The translations under genes and the position numbers were made by a program. Shown piece by piece: positions 1 through 8,025 of a stretch of DNA of 64,000 nt. The stretch lies in contig NZ_AKJN02000006.1 of assembly GCF_000282315.2 (NCBI RefSeq), positions 248,001-312,000 of the forward strand, written 5' to 3'. The stretch is from Pseudomonas sp. GM41(2012) (GTDB lineage: Bacteria > Pseudomonadota > Gammaproteobacteria > Pseudomonadales > Pseudomonadaceae). The notes under the pieces are model-generated. The model saw nothing but the letters and a program-made list of their open reading frames with translations. It did no database searches and was not told where the DNA came from. The first letter of the stretch is position 1, and each line of letters starts with the position of its first letter.

Positions 1-588
1 TGGCGGATGGCGCGCAGCCTGGCTGATCGCTATCCCAACGTGCAGGTGGATCCCGACCCGATTTGGGTCAAGGACGGCAACCTGTACACCTCGGCAGGCA
101 TCTCGGCGGGAATCGATCTTGCGCTCGCGTTGGTCAGCGAAGACCTGGGCGACGACATCGCTTTGGAGATCGCGAAGAATCTGGTTCTGTTTCTGCGACG
201 TCCAGGCGGCCAGGCACAGTTCAGCGTCGCACTCCAGTCGCAGCATGCGACCGGTTCGAACCTGGATGAGTTATGTGTATGGATCAGTGAGCATCTACAT
301 TCGGAGCTTACAGTCGAGATACTGGCAGACAGGCTCGCCACCAGTGTGAGGACCTTGATTCGCATGTTTCAGAGGGAGTTCAAGACAACGCCTGCGAAGT
401 ACGTCGAGGACATCCGGGTCGAAGCGGCCTGTCGGCAAATAGAACTGGGAAGGCGGTCGATGGAGGAGGTTGCGCGCCGATGCGGCTATCACAGTGTCGA
501 CGTACTCAGAAAAGCCTTCGTGCGACGCATGGGGGTGAGTCCAAAGGAGTACGCGCAACGCTTCGCGCCAGTTAAGGACCCCGCTTAG
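1..588 (+). CDS. GlxA-family AraC-type transcriptional regulator, 3' part
   Basis: This is the C-terminal part of a regulator whose start lies left of the window; the frame is open to base 1. The first ~70 residues resemble the end of a DJ-1/PfpI-like (GATase-1-like) domain (SAGISAGIDLALALV, then AKNLVLFLRRPGGQAQFS), which is typical of GlxA-type regulators. A linker leads to a double helix-turn-helix AraC domain at about residues 90-185 (ILADRLATSVRTLIRMF and EVARRCGYHSVDVLRKAF). GlxA-type proteins usually activate amino-acid, betaine or other catabolic genes. Its target is not visible here because the upstream side is cut off. The family call is firm; the ligand is unknown. Confidence 0.9.
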   Translation, partial: WRMARSLADRYPNVQVDPDPIWVKDGNLYTSAGISAGIDLALALVSEDLGDDIALEIAKNLVLFLRRPGGQAQFSVALQSQHATGSNLDELCVWISEHLHSELTVEILADRLATSVRTLIRMFQREFKTTPAKYVEDIRVEAACRQIELGRRSMEEVARRCGYHSVDVLRKAFVRRMGVSPKEYAQRFAPVKDPA

Positions 589-612
589 ATAGGCCCAATG
601 GTCATGAGCTGC

Positions 613-628
613 TGATTCATTTGAGTCA
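613..628. promoter_or_regulatory. candidate small operator in the gap before the nuclease gene
   Basis: TGATTCA-TT-TGAGTCA is an imperfect palindrome that can also be read as a direct repeat. It lies in the 268-base gap between the GlxA-type regulator and the nuclease. Nothing else is recognisable in that gap. A binding protein is not known, so this is only a candidate. Confidence 0.2.
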
Positions 629-856
629 GTAGAATGTAATCGCTGCTCAGCACTAAAGTGACTTGTCATGGTCAATAAATCCCGCACGACCGTCAGCGGT
701 CGTACTGCTCGGAGCCGACCGGATCCGTATCGGCATTTTGATCAAGGACAGTGAAAGCATGCTCGCCGCAAGATAATCAGCAACCGCCTCCACCTGGTTC
801 CGTGAATCGGGACTCGCCGTACGTTTACCCCTCAATCCAATTCGAAGATTAAAAGC

Positions 857-1729
857 ATGCACCTACGCAAAATTGCAGTTGGGCTGTCGGCCCTTGTTTT
901 GCTCTCGACCGGGGCAGAAGCCCGCAGTCTGCTGGACCTCCTCAAACCGCCCACCCAGCATCAGGAACAAGCGTCCCACTCAGGCTCGATCAGCCAGAAC
1001 GCGGCCCTGGAACTCTATTCAAACAAACAGAAACAGGCATCGTTCGACGGCTGCGCAGATCTGTTCCCGGCCGCCAAACCGATCAACATGGCCACTGTGC
1101 CTGCAACCATGAAACCCCTGGCCCTGTGCTCTGACAACTTCGCGGTGCTGTACTCGCAAACCAGCAAGACGCCGCTGGTAGTGGTCGAACGCCTTAATGC
1201 CGCCCAGTTGCAGGATGCCAAAGGGGAGGAGCGCACCAACCAGTTCTACCCGGACCCACGCATTCCCAAGAGTGGACGGGCAGAGTTGAGCGACTACCGT
1301 AGCCAACACCCGGCCGTGGACCGTGGCCATCAATCCCCGGCAGCCGATGCACCGAACCCCAATGCAATGGCTCAATCCTTTGCGCTGTCGAACATGGTGC
1401 CGCAAGACCCCACCAACAACCGGAAGATCTGGAGTAAGGTCGAGGCGGATGTCAGGAAATTTGCCAAGCGCGCCGATGGCAATGTTTTTGTCTTTACCGG
1501 CCCGCTCTTTGACTCAGGCCACACCACCATCGGCGACAACAAGGTCTGGGTGCCGACTCGTCTGTTCAAGCTGGTTTACGACGCATCGTCCAAGCGTGCC
1601 TGGGCCTACGTACTGCCCAACGCTGAAACCCGTATCGAGCGACCGATGGACTATGACGCTTTCGTGAAGAGTACCGGGCTCCACTTGCTGGGGAATCTTC
1701 CGGTCACAGGTTCCGTAGGGCGCTCTTGA
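857..1729 (+). CDS. secreted DNA/RNA non-specific endonuclease
   Basis: This 290-residue protein has an N-terminal signal peptide (about residues 1-22, ending ...STGAEA), so it should be exported. The DRGHQSPAAD motif at residues 155-164 matches the DRGH active-site signature of the NucA/Serratia-nuclease family, with H158 as the general base. A following asparagine-rich stretch (LSNMVPQDPTNNRKIW, residues 177-192) carries the expected Mg-binding Asn. It likely degrades extracellular DNA and RNA for nutrients or in competition. No immunity gene is adjacent, which fits an exported enzyme. The ribosome-binding site before this ATG is weak. A GC-rich hairpin follows the stop. Confidence 0.9.
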   Translation: MHLRKIAVGLSALVLLSTGAEARSLLDLLKPPTQHQEQASHSGSISQNAALELYSNKQKQASFDGCADLFPAAKPINMATVPATMKPLALCSDNFAVLYSQTSKTPLVVVERLNAAQLQDAKGEERTNQFYPDPRIPKSGRAELSDYRSQHPAVDRGHQSPAADAPNPNAMAQSFALSNMVPQDPTNNRKIWSKVEADVRKFAKRADGNVFVFTGPLFDSGHTTIGDNKVWVPTRLFKLVYDASSKRAWAYVLPNAETRIERPMDYDAFVKSTGLHLLGNLPVTGSVGRS

Positions 1730-1743
1730 TGGCTTGATGAATT

Positions 1744-1777
1744 ACACCCCAAAGGCTGGATGCAACCGATGGGGTGT
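1744..1777 (+). terminator. stem-loop after the nuclease gene
   Basis: ACACCCC at 1744-1750 pairs perfectly with GGGGTGT at 1771-1777 around a 20-nt loop, 15 bases after the nuclease stop. There is no long T-run, so factor-independent termination would be weak. The right arm overlaps the 39-bp repeat. Confidence 0.4.
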
Positions 1778-1800
1778 TTCATTCACGGATGTATAGCGGC
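1762..1800 (+). repeat. 39-bp direct repeat, copy 1
   Basis: The segment starting GCAACCGATGGGGTG and ending ATAGCGGC matches bases 21508-21546 at 36 of 39 positions, in the same orientation. It ends one base before the stop codon of the RND pump gene. The two copies bracket about 19.7 kb holding the efflux and aromatic-catabolism blocks. No integrase or transposase is seen beside either copy. It may be an attachment-like repeat, the scar of a mobile element, or a dispersed intergenic repeat. Confidence 0.6.
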
Positions 1801-4800
1801 TCACTCAGATGCGAGCGCGACATCCCCCCGGACCTGTTGGGTGTCTGCGGCCGTCTGGCGACCCACCTTGAACCATGCTGCGTACAACGCCGGGACGAAG
1901 AAAATCGTCAGCAGTGTTGCCACGGTAAGGCCGCCCATGATCGCGATTGCCATGGGGCCCCAGAACACACTGCGCGTTAACGGGATCATTGCAAGCACGG
2001 TGGCCAGCGCCGTCAACATCACTGGACGGGCTCGGTGGATGGCAGCATCCAGCACAGCATTCCACGGGTCACGCCCTTCAGCGATCTCGATTTGCACTTG
2101 ATCGATCAGGATCACCGCGTTGCGCATGATCATGCCACCCAGTGCGATGATCCCCAGGATCGCAACAAAGCCCAGCGGCGACTGGAACACCAGCAGCGCT
2201 GGCACCACTCCGATCAAGCCCAGCGGTGCGGTCAGCACCACCATCCACATGCGGGAAAAGTTCTGCAGTTGCAGCATAAGCAACAGAAGGATAGTGACCA
2301 GCATCAGCGGGGCCACCGCGAGTAGCGCTTTGTTGGCCTTGTTACTTTCTTCAACCGCTCCGCCCACATCGATGCGGTAACCGGTCGGCAGCCTGGCTTC
2401 GATGTCCTTAAGCAACGGCTGGATTTCCTGCGTCACTGATACACCCTGTTCTCCGTCCTTCACATCGGCACGCACAGTGATCGCCATGTCGCGATTTCGG
2501 CGCCACAGTACCGGCTCTTCCAGTTCCGCGCGCACCTGTGCGACTTGCGACAGCGGCACCACCGTGCCCTGACGCGTATAAAGGTTGATGTCTTTCAGCG
2601 TGTCGAGGCTCAAGCGTTCCTCTGGCACGGCACGAGCCACGATGTCGATCAGGTCCTCGTGCTCACGTAGCTGCGACAAGGTAGCGCCGTTCATCACGGT
2701 CTGGGTCGCCAGCGACACGTCGGCCGGCGTGAGGCCGAGCGCGCTCGCCTTGTCCTGATCCAGCTCGACCTTCAGCGTGCGAACCGGGTCGTTCCAGTCG
2801 AGCTGGAGATCACGCACCTTCGAGTTGGCCCCGACCACCTTCTCCACCTGGCGGGCAATTTGGCGTACAACCTGGGTATCGGGCCCCACGACGCGGAATT
2901 GCACGGGGTAGCCGACGGGTGGACCCAGCTCAAGCCGGGTTACACGCACCCATGCCTGCGGGAATTGTTGGTCAGCCGAGGCCATCAATCGCGCACGTAC
3001 CCGCTCGCGTGCATCCAGGTCCTTGGTCATCACAACGAACTGGGAAAAGCCCGGATTCGGCAGCTCGGGGTTGAGCGAGAGGTAGAAGCGCGGTGCGCCG
3101 GCGCCGGTGTAGGCGGTGAAGTACTTGACCTCTTCGTCCTTCGACAGCAACGCCTCCATCCGTTTCACCTGCTCGGTGGTCGCCGCGATGGACGAGCCCT
3201 CTTTCAAGCGCAGGTCGATGACCAACTCAGGGCGCGAACTGTTGGGAAAGAATTGCTGTGGCACAAACTTCATGCCGGCCAATGCAAGTGCCAGGGCTCC
3301 AAACGTTGCGCCGATGACAACCCAGCGACGCTCAATGGCGGTATCGATCAGGCCACGCAGCCTGCGGTAGGGCTTCGTGTCATACGGATCACCGGCATGC
3401 TGGTGCTTGCCGAAGTCTTTGGGCAGCATCTTGACCGCCAGGTACGGTGTGAAGATACCCGAGCAAATCCACGAGAACAGCACTGCGGCACCGACGATCC
3501 AGAAAATGCCACCCGCGTACTCGCCCGTGGTGGATTTCGAAAGGCCAATGGGCAGGAAGCCCACGACGGTGATGAGTGCGCCGGTCAGGCGCGGCATGGC
3601 GGTGGACTGATAGGAGAAGGCGGCCGCCTTTACGCGGTCCATGCCGGCCTCCATCTTCACCACCATCATTTCGATAGCGATGATCGCGTCATCGACCAGC
3701 AGGCCGAGCGCAATGATCAGTGAGCCGAGCGAGATGCGCTCGAGGTTCCAACCCATCGCCAGCATCACCAGCGCCACACCACCCAGCACCAGCGGCACCG
3801 AGGTCGCGACCACAATGCCAGTGCGCCAACCCAGGCTGACCAGGCTCACCGCGATGACGATGATCAGCGCCTCCATCAGTGACCGCTCGAAGTCCCAGAT
3901 TGCGTCTTTCACCGTGGAGGGCTGGTCGGCTACGCGCTCCAGTTCCACGCCATGCGGCAGCTCGGACTGGATCTTGTCGACCGCCGTCTCTATCGCGTTG
4001 CCAAGGTCCACGATGTTGCCGTCGCTGGTCATCGTGATGCCTAGCATCAGCACTGGCTGGCCGTTGTGGCGAACCGTGTAGGTTGGCGGATCCTCAAAGC
4101 CACGTGTAACGGTCGCAATGTCGCCGAGCTTGATCTGCCGGCCGCCTGCGGCGATGGGCACGTTGCGGATAGCCTCTTCGCTGGTGAACTGGCCGCTCAC
4201 GCGCACCATGACGCGGTCGCCGTTGGTGTCGATCTGGCCTGCGGGCAACATGGCGTTCTGGCTCTTGAGGCTTTCGGCGATGGCCAGCGGTGTAATGCCC
4301 AGCGCTGCCAGGCGCTCGTGCGAGAACTCGACGTAGACACGCTTGGCCTGCTTGCCGATCACATCGATCTTCTTGACCATCGGCACCTTCAGCATGCGGC
4401 GCTTGATGTCCTCGGCGGCGTCCGACAAGTCAGCATGGCCAATACCGTCGCCCTTGACCGCGTACATCAGGCCATACACGTCGCCGTATTCGTCGTTTAC
4501 GATCGGGCCGATCACGCCGTCAGGCAGCTCAAGGCTCAGGTCATTGAGTTTCTTGCGCGCCTGATACCAGGCCTCGCGCTGATCGGCCTTGGAGGTGCCG
4601 CCGCGCACGGTTAGCGTCATACCCGCGTAGCCTTGCCGCGCGTAGGTGACCACTTTCTCGAAGTTGTCGATCTGCTCGAATTTCTTCTCCATGCGGTTCA
4701 GGACCTGGTCCTGCATCTGCTGGGCGGTGGCGCCAGGCCAGATGACCATGGTAGTCATGGAGGGCACGGAAAAGTTCGGATCCTCGAGCTGACCCAGCCT

Positions 4801-4899
4801 GGTGAAGCTGAAGACGCCGGCCACCGCGACAAGAAGGAGCATGAACAGGACGATGGCGCGATGACGCAGCGCCCAGTCGGTGAGGTTGAAGTTGTTCAT
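1801..4899 (-). CDS. RND multidrug efflux pump, inner-membrane permease (HAE1/AcrB type)
   Basis: This 1032-residue protein has the full RND layout. A membrane helix lies near residues 15-35, followed by a large periplasmic porter domain, a helix bundle with the charged motif LGLLVDDAIIAIEMM near residue 400, a second periplasmic domain, and a closing bundle (LGIIALGGMIMRNAVILIDQ). The paired Asp in the middle helix is the usual proton relay. It would form a tripartite pump with the adaptor encoded 4 bases into its start and the outer-membrane factor upstream. It belongs to the branch typified by proteins beginning NLTDWALRHR, often annotated as multidrug pumps. The actual substrate cannot be told from sequence. 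Confidence 0.95.
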   Translation of the reverse strand: MNNFNLTDWALRHRAIVLFMLLLVAVAGVFSFTRLGQLEDPNFSVPSMTTMVIWPGATAQQMQDQVLNRMEKKFEQIDNFEKVVTYARQGYAGMTLTVRGGTSKADQREAWYQARKKLNDLSLELPDGVIGPIVNDEYGDVYGLMYAVKGDGIGHADLSDAAEDIKRRMLKVPMVKKIDVIGKQAKRVYVEFSHERLAALGITPLAIAESLKSQNAMLPAGQIDTNGDRVMVRVSGQFTSEEAIRNVPIAAGGRQIKLGDIATVTRGFEDPPTYTVRHNGQPVLMLGITMTSDGNIVDLGNAIETAVDKIQSELPHGVELERVADQPSTVKDAIWDFERSLMEALIIVIAVSLVSLGWRTGIVVATSVPLVLGGVALVMLAMGWNLERISLGSLIIALGLLVDDAIIAIEMMVVKMEAGMDRVKAAAFSYQSTAMPRLTGALITVVGFLPIGLSKSTTGEYAGGIFWIVGAAVLFSWICSGIFTPYLAVKMLPKDFGKHQHAGDPYDTKPYRRLRGLIDTAIERRWVVIGATFGALALALAGMKFVPQQFFPNSSRPELVIDLRLKEGSSIAATTEQVKRMEALLSKDEEVKYFTAYTGAGAPRFYLSLNPELPNPGFSQFVVMTKDLDARERVRARLMASADQQFPQAWVRVTRLELGPPVGYPVQFRVVGPDTQVVRQIARQVEKVVGANSKVRDLQLDWNDPVRTLKVELDQDKASALGLTPADVSLATQTVMNGATLSQLREHEDLIDIVARAVPEERLSLDTLKDINLYTRQGTVVPLSQVAQVRAELEEPVLWRRNRDMAITVRADVKDGEQGVSVTQEIQPLLKDIEARLPTGYRIDVGGAVEESNKANKALLAVAPLMLVTILLLLMLQLQNFSRMWMVVLTAPLGLIGVVPALLVFQSPLGFVAILGIIALGGMIMRNAVILIDQVQIEIAEGRDPWNAVLDAAIHRARPVMLTALATVLAMIPLTRSVFWGPMAIAIMGGLTVATLLTIFFVPALYAAWFKVGRQTAADTQQVRGDVALASE

Positions 4900-6008
4900 C
4901 GGGCGGCCTGCTGCGTGGTGTTCGCGTCAACGATTGTCGTCACGGGTAGCGCGACCTTCAGGCCGGAAGTCATTTTCTGGACGCCGGCGGTGACGACCAG
5001 TACGCCAGCCTTGGGGCCAGAGACGAGCACCTCATCTTTGCGGTAACCCCAAACGGCCACATGCTCCAGTTCGACGATGCCTACCGGATCTTTGCCCGCA
5101 GGCGTGACTACCCACAGCGCCGGCTGGCCGCTGCTTTGCGTCAGTGCCGTGGCCGGCACTGCCGCTACTGAGACATCAGTCATCACGCGTTCGGCCATTA
5201 CCGTGGCAGTGGCGCCCAGCGGCAGCGCCTGTACTGGCTTAAGCCGCGCGCGATAGGTGCGTGTCTGCGCCGCAGCCTGCGGCGACAGCTCGCGCAGCGT
5301 GACATCGAATACCTCGTTCGGCGCACTGGCCAGCGATGCCTTGAACTGCGCGTTCTTGAATACGGACAACTGATCTTCGGGCACGTCGATGACGATCTCC
5401 GATTCATCTGGATTCGCAATCGAGACAACCGGTTGGCCCTCCGCCACGACCTGGCCTGCCTCAATGCGCACAGCCGTGACCACACCGCTACGGGACGCGC
5501 GCAGAACGGTGTACTTGAGCCGATTGCGTGCGAGTTCAAGCTTTCGCGCTTCAGCCTCGGCGGTCGCATGCGCGGTTTGGGCATTCGTATGTGCGCGCTC
5601 GTCGTCGGCCGCACTGACCGAGCCGTCAGTCTTCAGCGCGGTCAGGCGCTGGCGATCCGAATCGGCCTGGCGAGTTTGCTCGACGGAAACCGTCCACTGT
5701 TGTCGCGACGCTTCCTCAGCGAGGCGGTAGTCGCTGTCATCCAGCACAGCCAATAGGTCGCCTTCGCGCACAAACTGACCTACGTCGACCTTGCGTTGGG
5801 CTATCTTGCCACCCACGCGAAAGGCTTGGTCGACTTCATGCCGCGACTGTACGATGCCCACGTAACGACTGCTTTCGCGGGCATTGTCGTAGCTGATTTC
5901 AACGGTGCGTACTGGTCGTGGCGCCGGCACGGACGGCTTATCCGGGCTGCACGCGCAAAGCAGAGCGGCGACGGCCAAAACGCCGGCCGTAGTAAGGGAA
6001 TTCTTCAA
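4896..6008 (-). CDS. RND efflux periplasmic adaptor lipoprotein (MFP)
   Basis: This 370-residue membrane-fusion protein begins with a lipoprotein signal, lipobox LLCAC, with Cys19 as the likely lipidation site. It then shows the split barrel-sandwich (lipoyl) halves (GGKIAQRKVDVGQFVREGD and RASRSGVVTAVRIEAGQVV) around a helical hairpin of about 60 residues, followed by beta-barrel and membrane-proximal domains. It links the inner-membrane pump to the outer-membrane channel. Its last codon overlaps the pump start by 4 bases (ATGA), showing translational coupling. It lies 30 bases after the outer-membrane factor gene. Confidence 0.93.
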   Translation of the reverse strand: MKNSLTTAGVLAVAALLCACSPDKPSVPAPRPVRTVEISYDNARESSRYVGIVQSRHEVDQAFRVGGKIAQRKVDVGQFVREGDLLAVLDDSDYRLAEEASRQQWTVSVEQTRQADSDRQRLTALKTDGSVSAADDERAHTNAQTAHATAEAEARKLELARNRLKYTVLRASRSGVVTAVRIEAGQVVAEGQPVVSIANPDESEIVIDVPEDQLSVFKNAQFKASLASAPNEVFDVTLRELSPQAAAQTRTYRARLKPVQALPLGATATVMAERVMTDVSVAAVPATALTQSSGQPALWVVTPAGKDPVGIVELEHVAVWGYRKDEVLVSGPKAGVLVVTAGVQKMTSGLKVALPVTTIVDANTTQQAAR

Positions 6009-6038
6009 GACAGTTCCTCTTTGAAAATCGACAGATTC

Positions 6039-7676
6039 TTAGGAAAGTGGTGGCCGGTCGGCTTTGGCGGTTGCAGTCGGGTTTGAGGGTTGTTCAAACA
6101 CCTGCCAGCCCCCACCCAGTGCCTTGTAGAGCTGCACACTGTCGAGCAGCAGCCGGGTGTCGCTGTCGTTCGCACTCAGGCGCACCGCGAGGCGTGTCCG
6201 TTGCGCGTCCAGCAGAGGCAACAGGTCGATCTGCCCTCTGTCGTAGAGCGACTGCGCATGGTTCAGTGCCGCCTCTGCGGAGTCGGTGGCCGACTGCAAC
6301 GACGCAGCACGCTGGCGCTCTTGCCCCTGCGTGACGAGGGCGTTTTCCACGTCCTCGAGCGCGCGCACAATGCCGTCTTCGGCACGTAATAACGCCTCAC
6401 GCTGACCGCTCTCGGCCACGTCGTTGATCGCGCGCGTGCGGCCGGCATTGAAGATCGGCATGGTGAGCAGAGCGGCCACGTTGGTGAAGCGGGCAGCGCC
6501 GAGATCCAGGCCGTTCATCTCAAGGCCCTGGCGGCCATAAGAGGCACCGAGGAACAGCCGCGGGAACCACTCAGCCGCGGCTTGTTGACGGCGCGCATTG
6601 GCAGCATCGAGCTGCGCCATCAGCGCCAATACATCAGGCCGGCGCTGTAGCAGGGTGGCGGGTTGTCCCTGTCGGGCCTCGGGCGCCAGCACGTTGGCAT
6701 TGGATGGCTGGATACTGGCGGCGTTAATGGCCTGGTCACCAATCAATACTGCGATGCGGTGCCGCGCTACAGCAGCCAGGGTTTCCAAAGGAGGAATTTG
6801 CGCGTGCGCCGATGCGGCATCGGTCTGTGCGCGCTCGACGTCGAAGGAGGTTGCCAGTCCCGCACGGTGACGTGCGTTAACCAGGCGCAGTGTTTCGTCC
6901 TGTGCCGCGGAGATGGCGCGCAATGTTTCGACCTGGTGCGTCGCACCCACCAGTGTGAAGTAGTTGCTGGCTACATCGCTCATCACGAGCAGACGAACGC
7001 CGCGTACACCGTCCTCCGCAGCCACTGCCTCGGCGTCGGCCGCTGCCGCACCAGCGCGCAGGCGTCCGCTCAGATCCAGCTCCCATGAGACGTCAAGGCC
7101 CGCCCCCACAGTCTCGGTATCTGGCATCCCCTGTTTCTTGGCGGTGCTGTAACCGCTGCTACGATCGGAGCCGAAGGCGGACATTCCGACACTTGGAAAG
7201 AGCCCGGAGCGGCTGATCGTCTCACCGGCACGAGCGGTACGTACGCGCTCGGCAGCTATCTTGATATCGCGGTTCTCGCGCATTGCGCGGCGCACCAGAT
7301 CTGATAACACCGGGTCGTTGAACGTCTCCCACCACGCGACTTCGGGTTCCATCTCGGAAGCCGTGCTTGCGGCGAACTTTTGCGGTAGGGGAACCGACAG
7401 TTTGGCCGCCTCCGTGGAACAACCGGTCAACGCCAGAGCGATAGAGGTGGCGAGCGCCGCACTCGTTACAAAACCGAGCAGGCGTTCAGCATGTTGCAAG
7501 GGCGCCTGCCCGAGGTAACGGGCCAGTGAACAGGAAGTGGAAAATCGCGACATCAGAGTGAGCTCGTGTAGATTCGAGGTTGCATCAGCGTAGGGGCGGG
7601 TGTGCGCGAAGTCGTCAGCGAACCGTCGCTGTTCGGTCGCCATGCGCTCATCTTGCGTTGCTGTTGAAGGGGTCAC
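6039..7676 (-). CDS. efflux outer-membrane factor lipoprotein (NodT/OprM type)
   Basis: This outer-membrane channel protein contains two repeated OEP domains, with typical motifs such as GLDVSWELDLSGRLRAG and ALLTMPIFNAGRTRA. The ORF from the first ATG has 545 residues. An internal ATG at 7553 (MSRFSTSCS) gives 504 residues with a better-looking export signal and a lipobox ending LTGC, and may be the true start. The longer start overlaps the upstream small gene by 4 bases (ATGA), which supports translation from 7676 or at least coupling. It completes the tripartite pump with the adaptor and permease. Start uncertain; function sure. Confidence 0.9.
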   Translation of the reverse strand: MTPSTATQDERMATEQRRFADDFAHTRPYADATSNLHELTLMSRFSTSCSLARYLGQAPLQHAERLLGFVTSAALATSIALALTGCSTEAAKLSVPLPQKFAASTASEMEPEVAWWETFNDPVLSDLVRRAMRENRDIKIAAERVRTARAGETISRSGLFPSVGMSAFGSDRSSGYSTAKKQGMPDTETVGAGLDVSWELDLSGRLRAGAAAADAEAVAAEDGVRGVRLLVMSDVASNYFTLVGATHQVETLRAISAAQDETLRLVNARHRAGLATSFDVERAQTDAASAHAQIPPLETLAAVARHRIAVLIGDQAINAASIQPSNANVLAPEARQGQPATLLQRRPDVLALMAQLDAANARRQQAAAEWFPRLFLGASYGRQGLEMNGLDLGAARFTNVAALLTMPIFNAGRTRAINDVAESGQREALLRAEDGIVRALEDVENALVTQGQERQRAASLQSATDSAEAALNHAQSLYDRGQIDLLPLLDAQRTRLAVRLSANDSDTRLLLDSVQLYKALGGGWQVFEQPSNPTATAKADRPPLS

Positions 7677-7906
7677 TCGGGGCCGGTGTCTACCGCCTGT
7701 TCACTGACCGCTGACGCCAGATCCGAGTCAATCGACTCCAGCAACTCTTCAGCAGACGAGAACTCGCGTTGACGCCCGGTGACCAGGTTTTCGAGGCGGC
7801 CTAACAGGGCTCCCGGCGCGGCATCACTACGCAACTTGACTACGTATGAGCGGCGGCTCGGGTATTTGGATTCAGGGTTCAGGCTCATCGCAGACCAGGG
7901 GTTCAA
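7673..7906 (-). CDS. small conserved-looking protein heading the RND operon
   Basis: This 77-residue ORF has no export signal and no membrane helix. It reads as a compact soluble protein: a basic N-terminal half (PSRRSYVVKLRSDA), a Gly/Arg-rich turn (GRLENLVTGRQREFSS), and an acidic C-terminal helix. It overlaps the outer-membrane factor gene by ATGA, the same coupling seen between adaptor and pump, so it is very probably translated. I do not recognise a named family. Similar small ORFs with FSSAEELL-type segments are annotated as hypothetical in related bacteria. A regulatory or assembly role would be a guess. Confidence 0.7.
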   Translation of the reverse strand: MNPWSAMSLNPESKYPSRRSYVVKLRSDAAPGALLGRLENLVTGRQREFSSAEELLESIDSDLASAVSEQAVDTGPE

Positions 7907-7994
7907 GAAAGTTCGACGAAAGCGTAGGCCGTCCCCTGGGTCGAGTCGTAAGCGAAAGGTCAGAGTTCGGTCGGGTCAGCACCCGCGAAACAGA

Positions 7995-8022
7995 GACGGC
8001 GACCAAGGAAGGGTACGCCGTC
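7995..8022 (-). terminator. stem-loop just after the AAA regulator gene
   Basis: GACGGCG at 7995-8001 pairs with CGCCGTC at 8016-8022 around a 14-nt loop, 4 bases beyond the stop of the large regulator gene on the minus strand. A short TTT follows in transcript sense (TCTGTTTCGC). It could reduce read-through from the regulator into the efflux operon. Weak candidate. Confidence 0.35.
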
Positions 8023-8025
8023 GCT

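Noticed and set aside
2860..3723. Plus-strand 287-codon frame inside the RND pump gene
   Set aside because: Opposite-strand artefact of GC-rich coding sequence.
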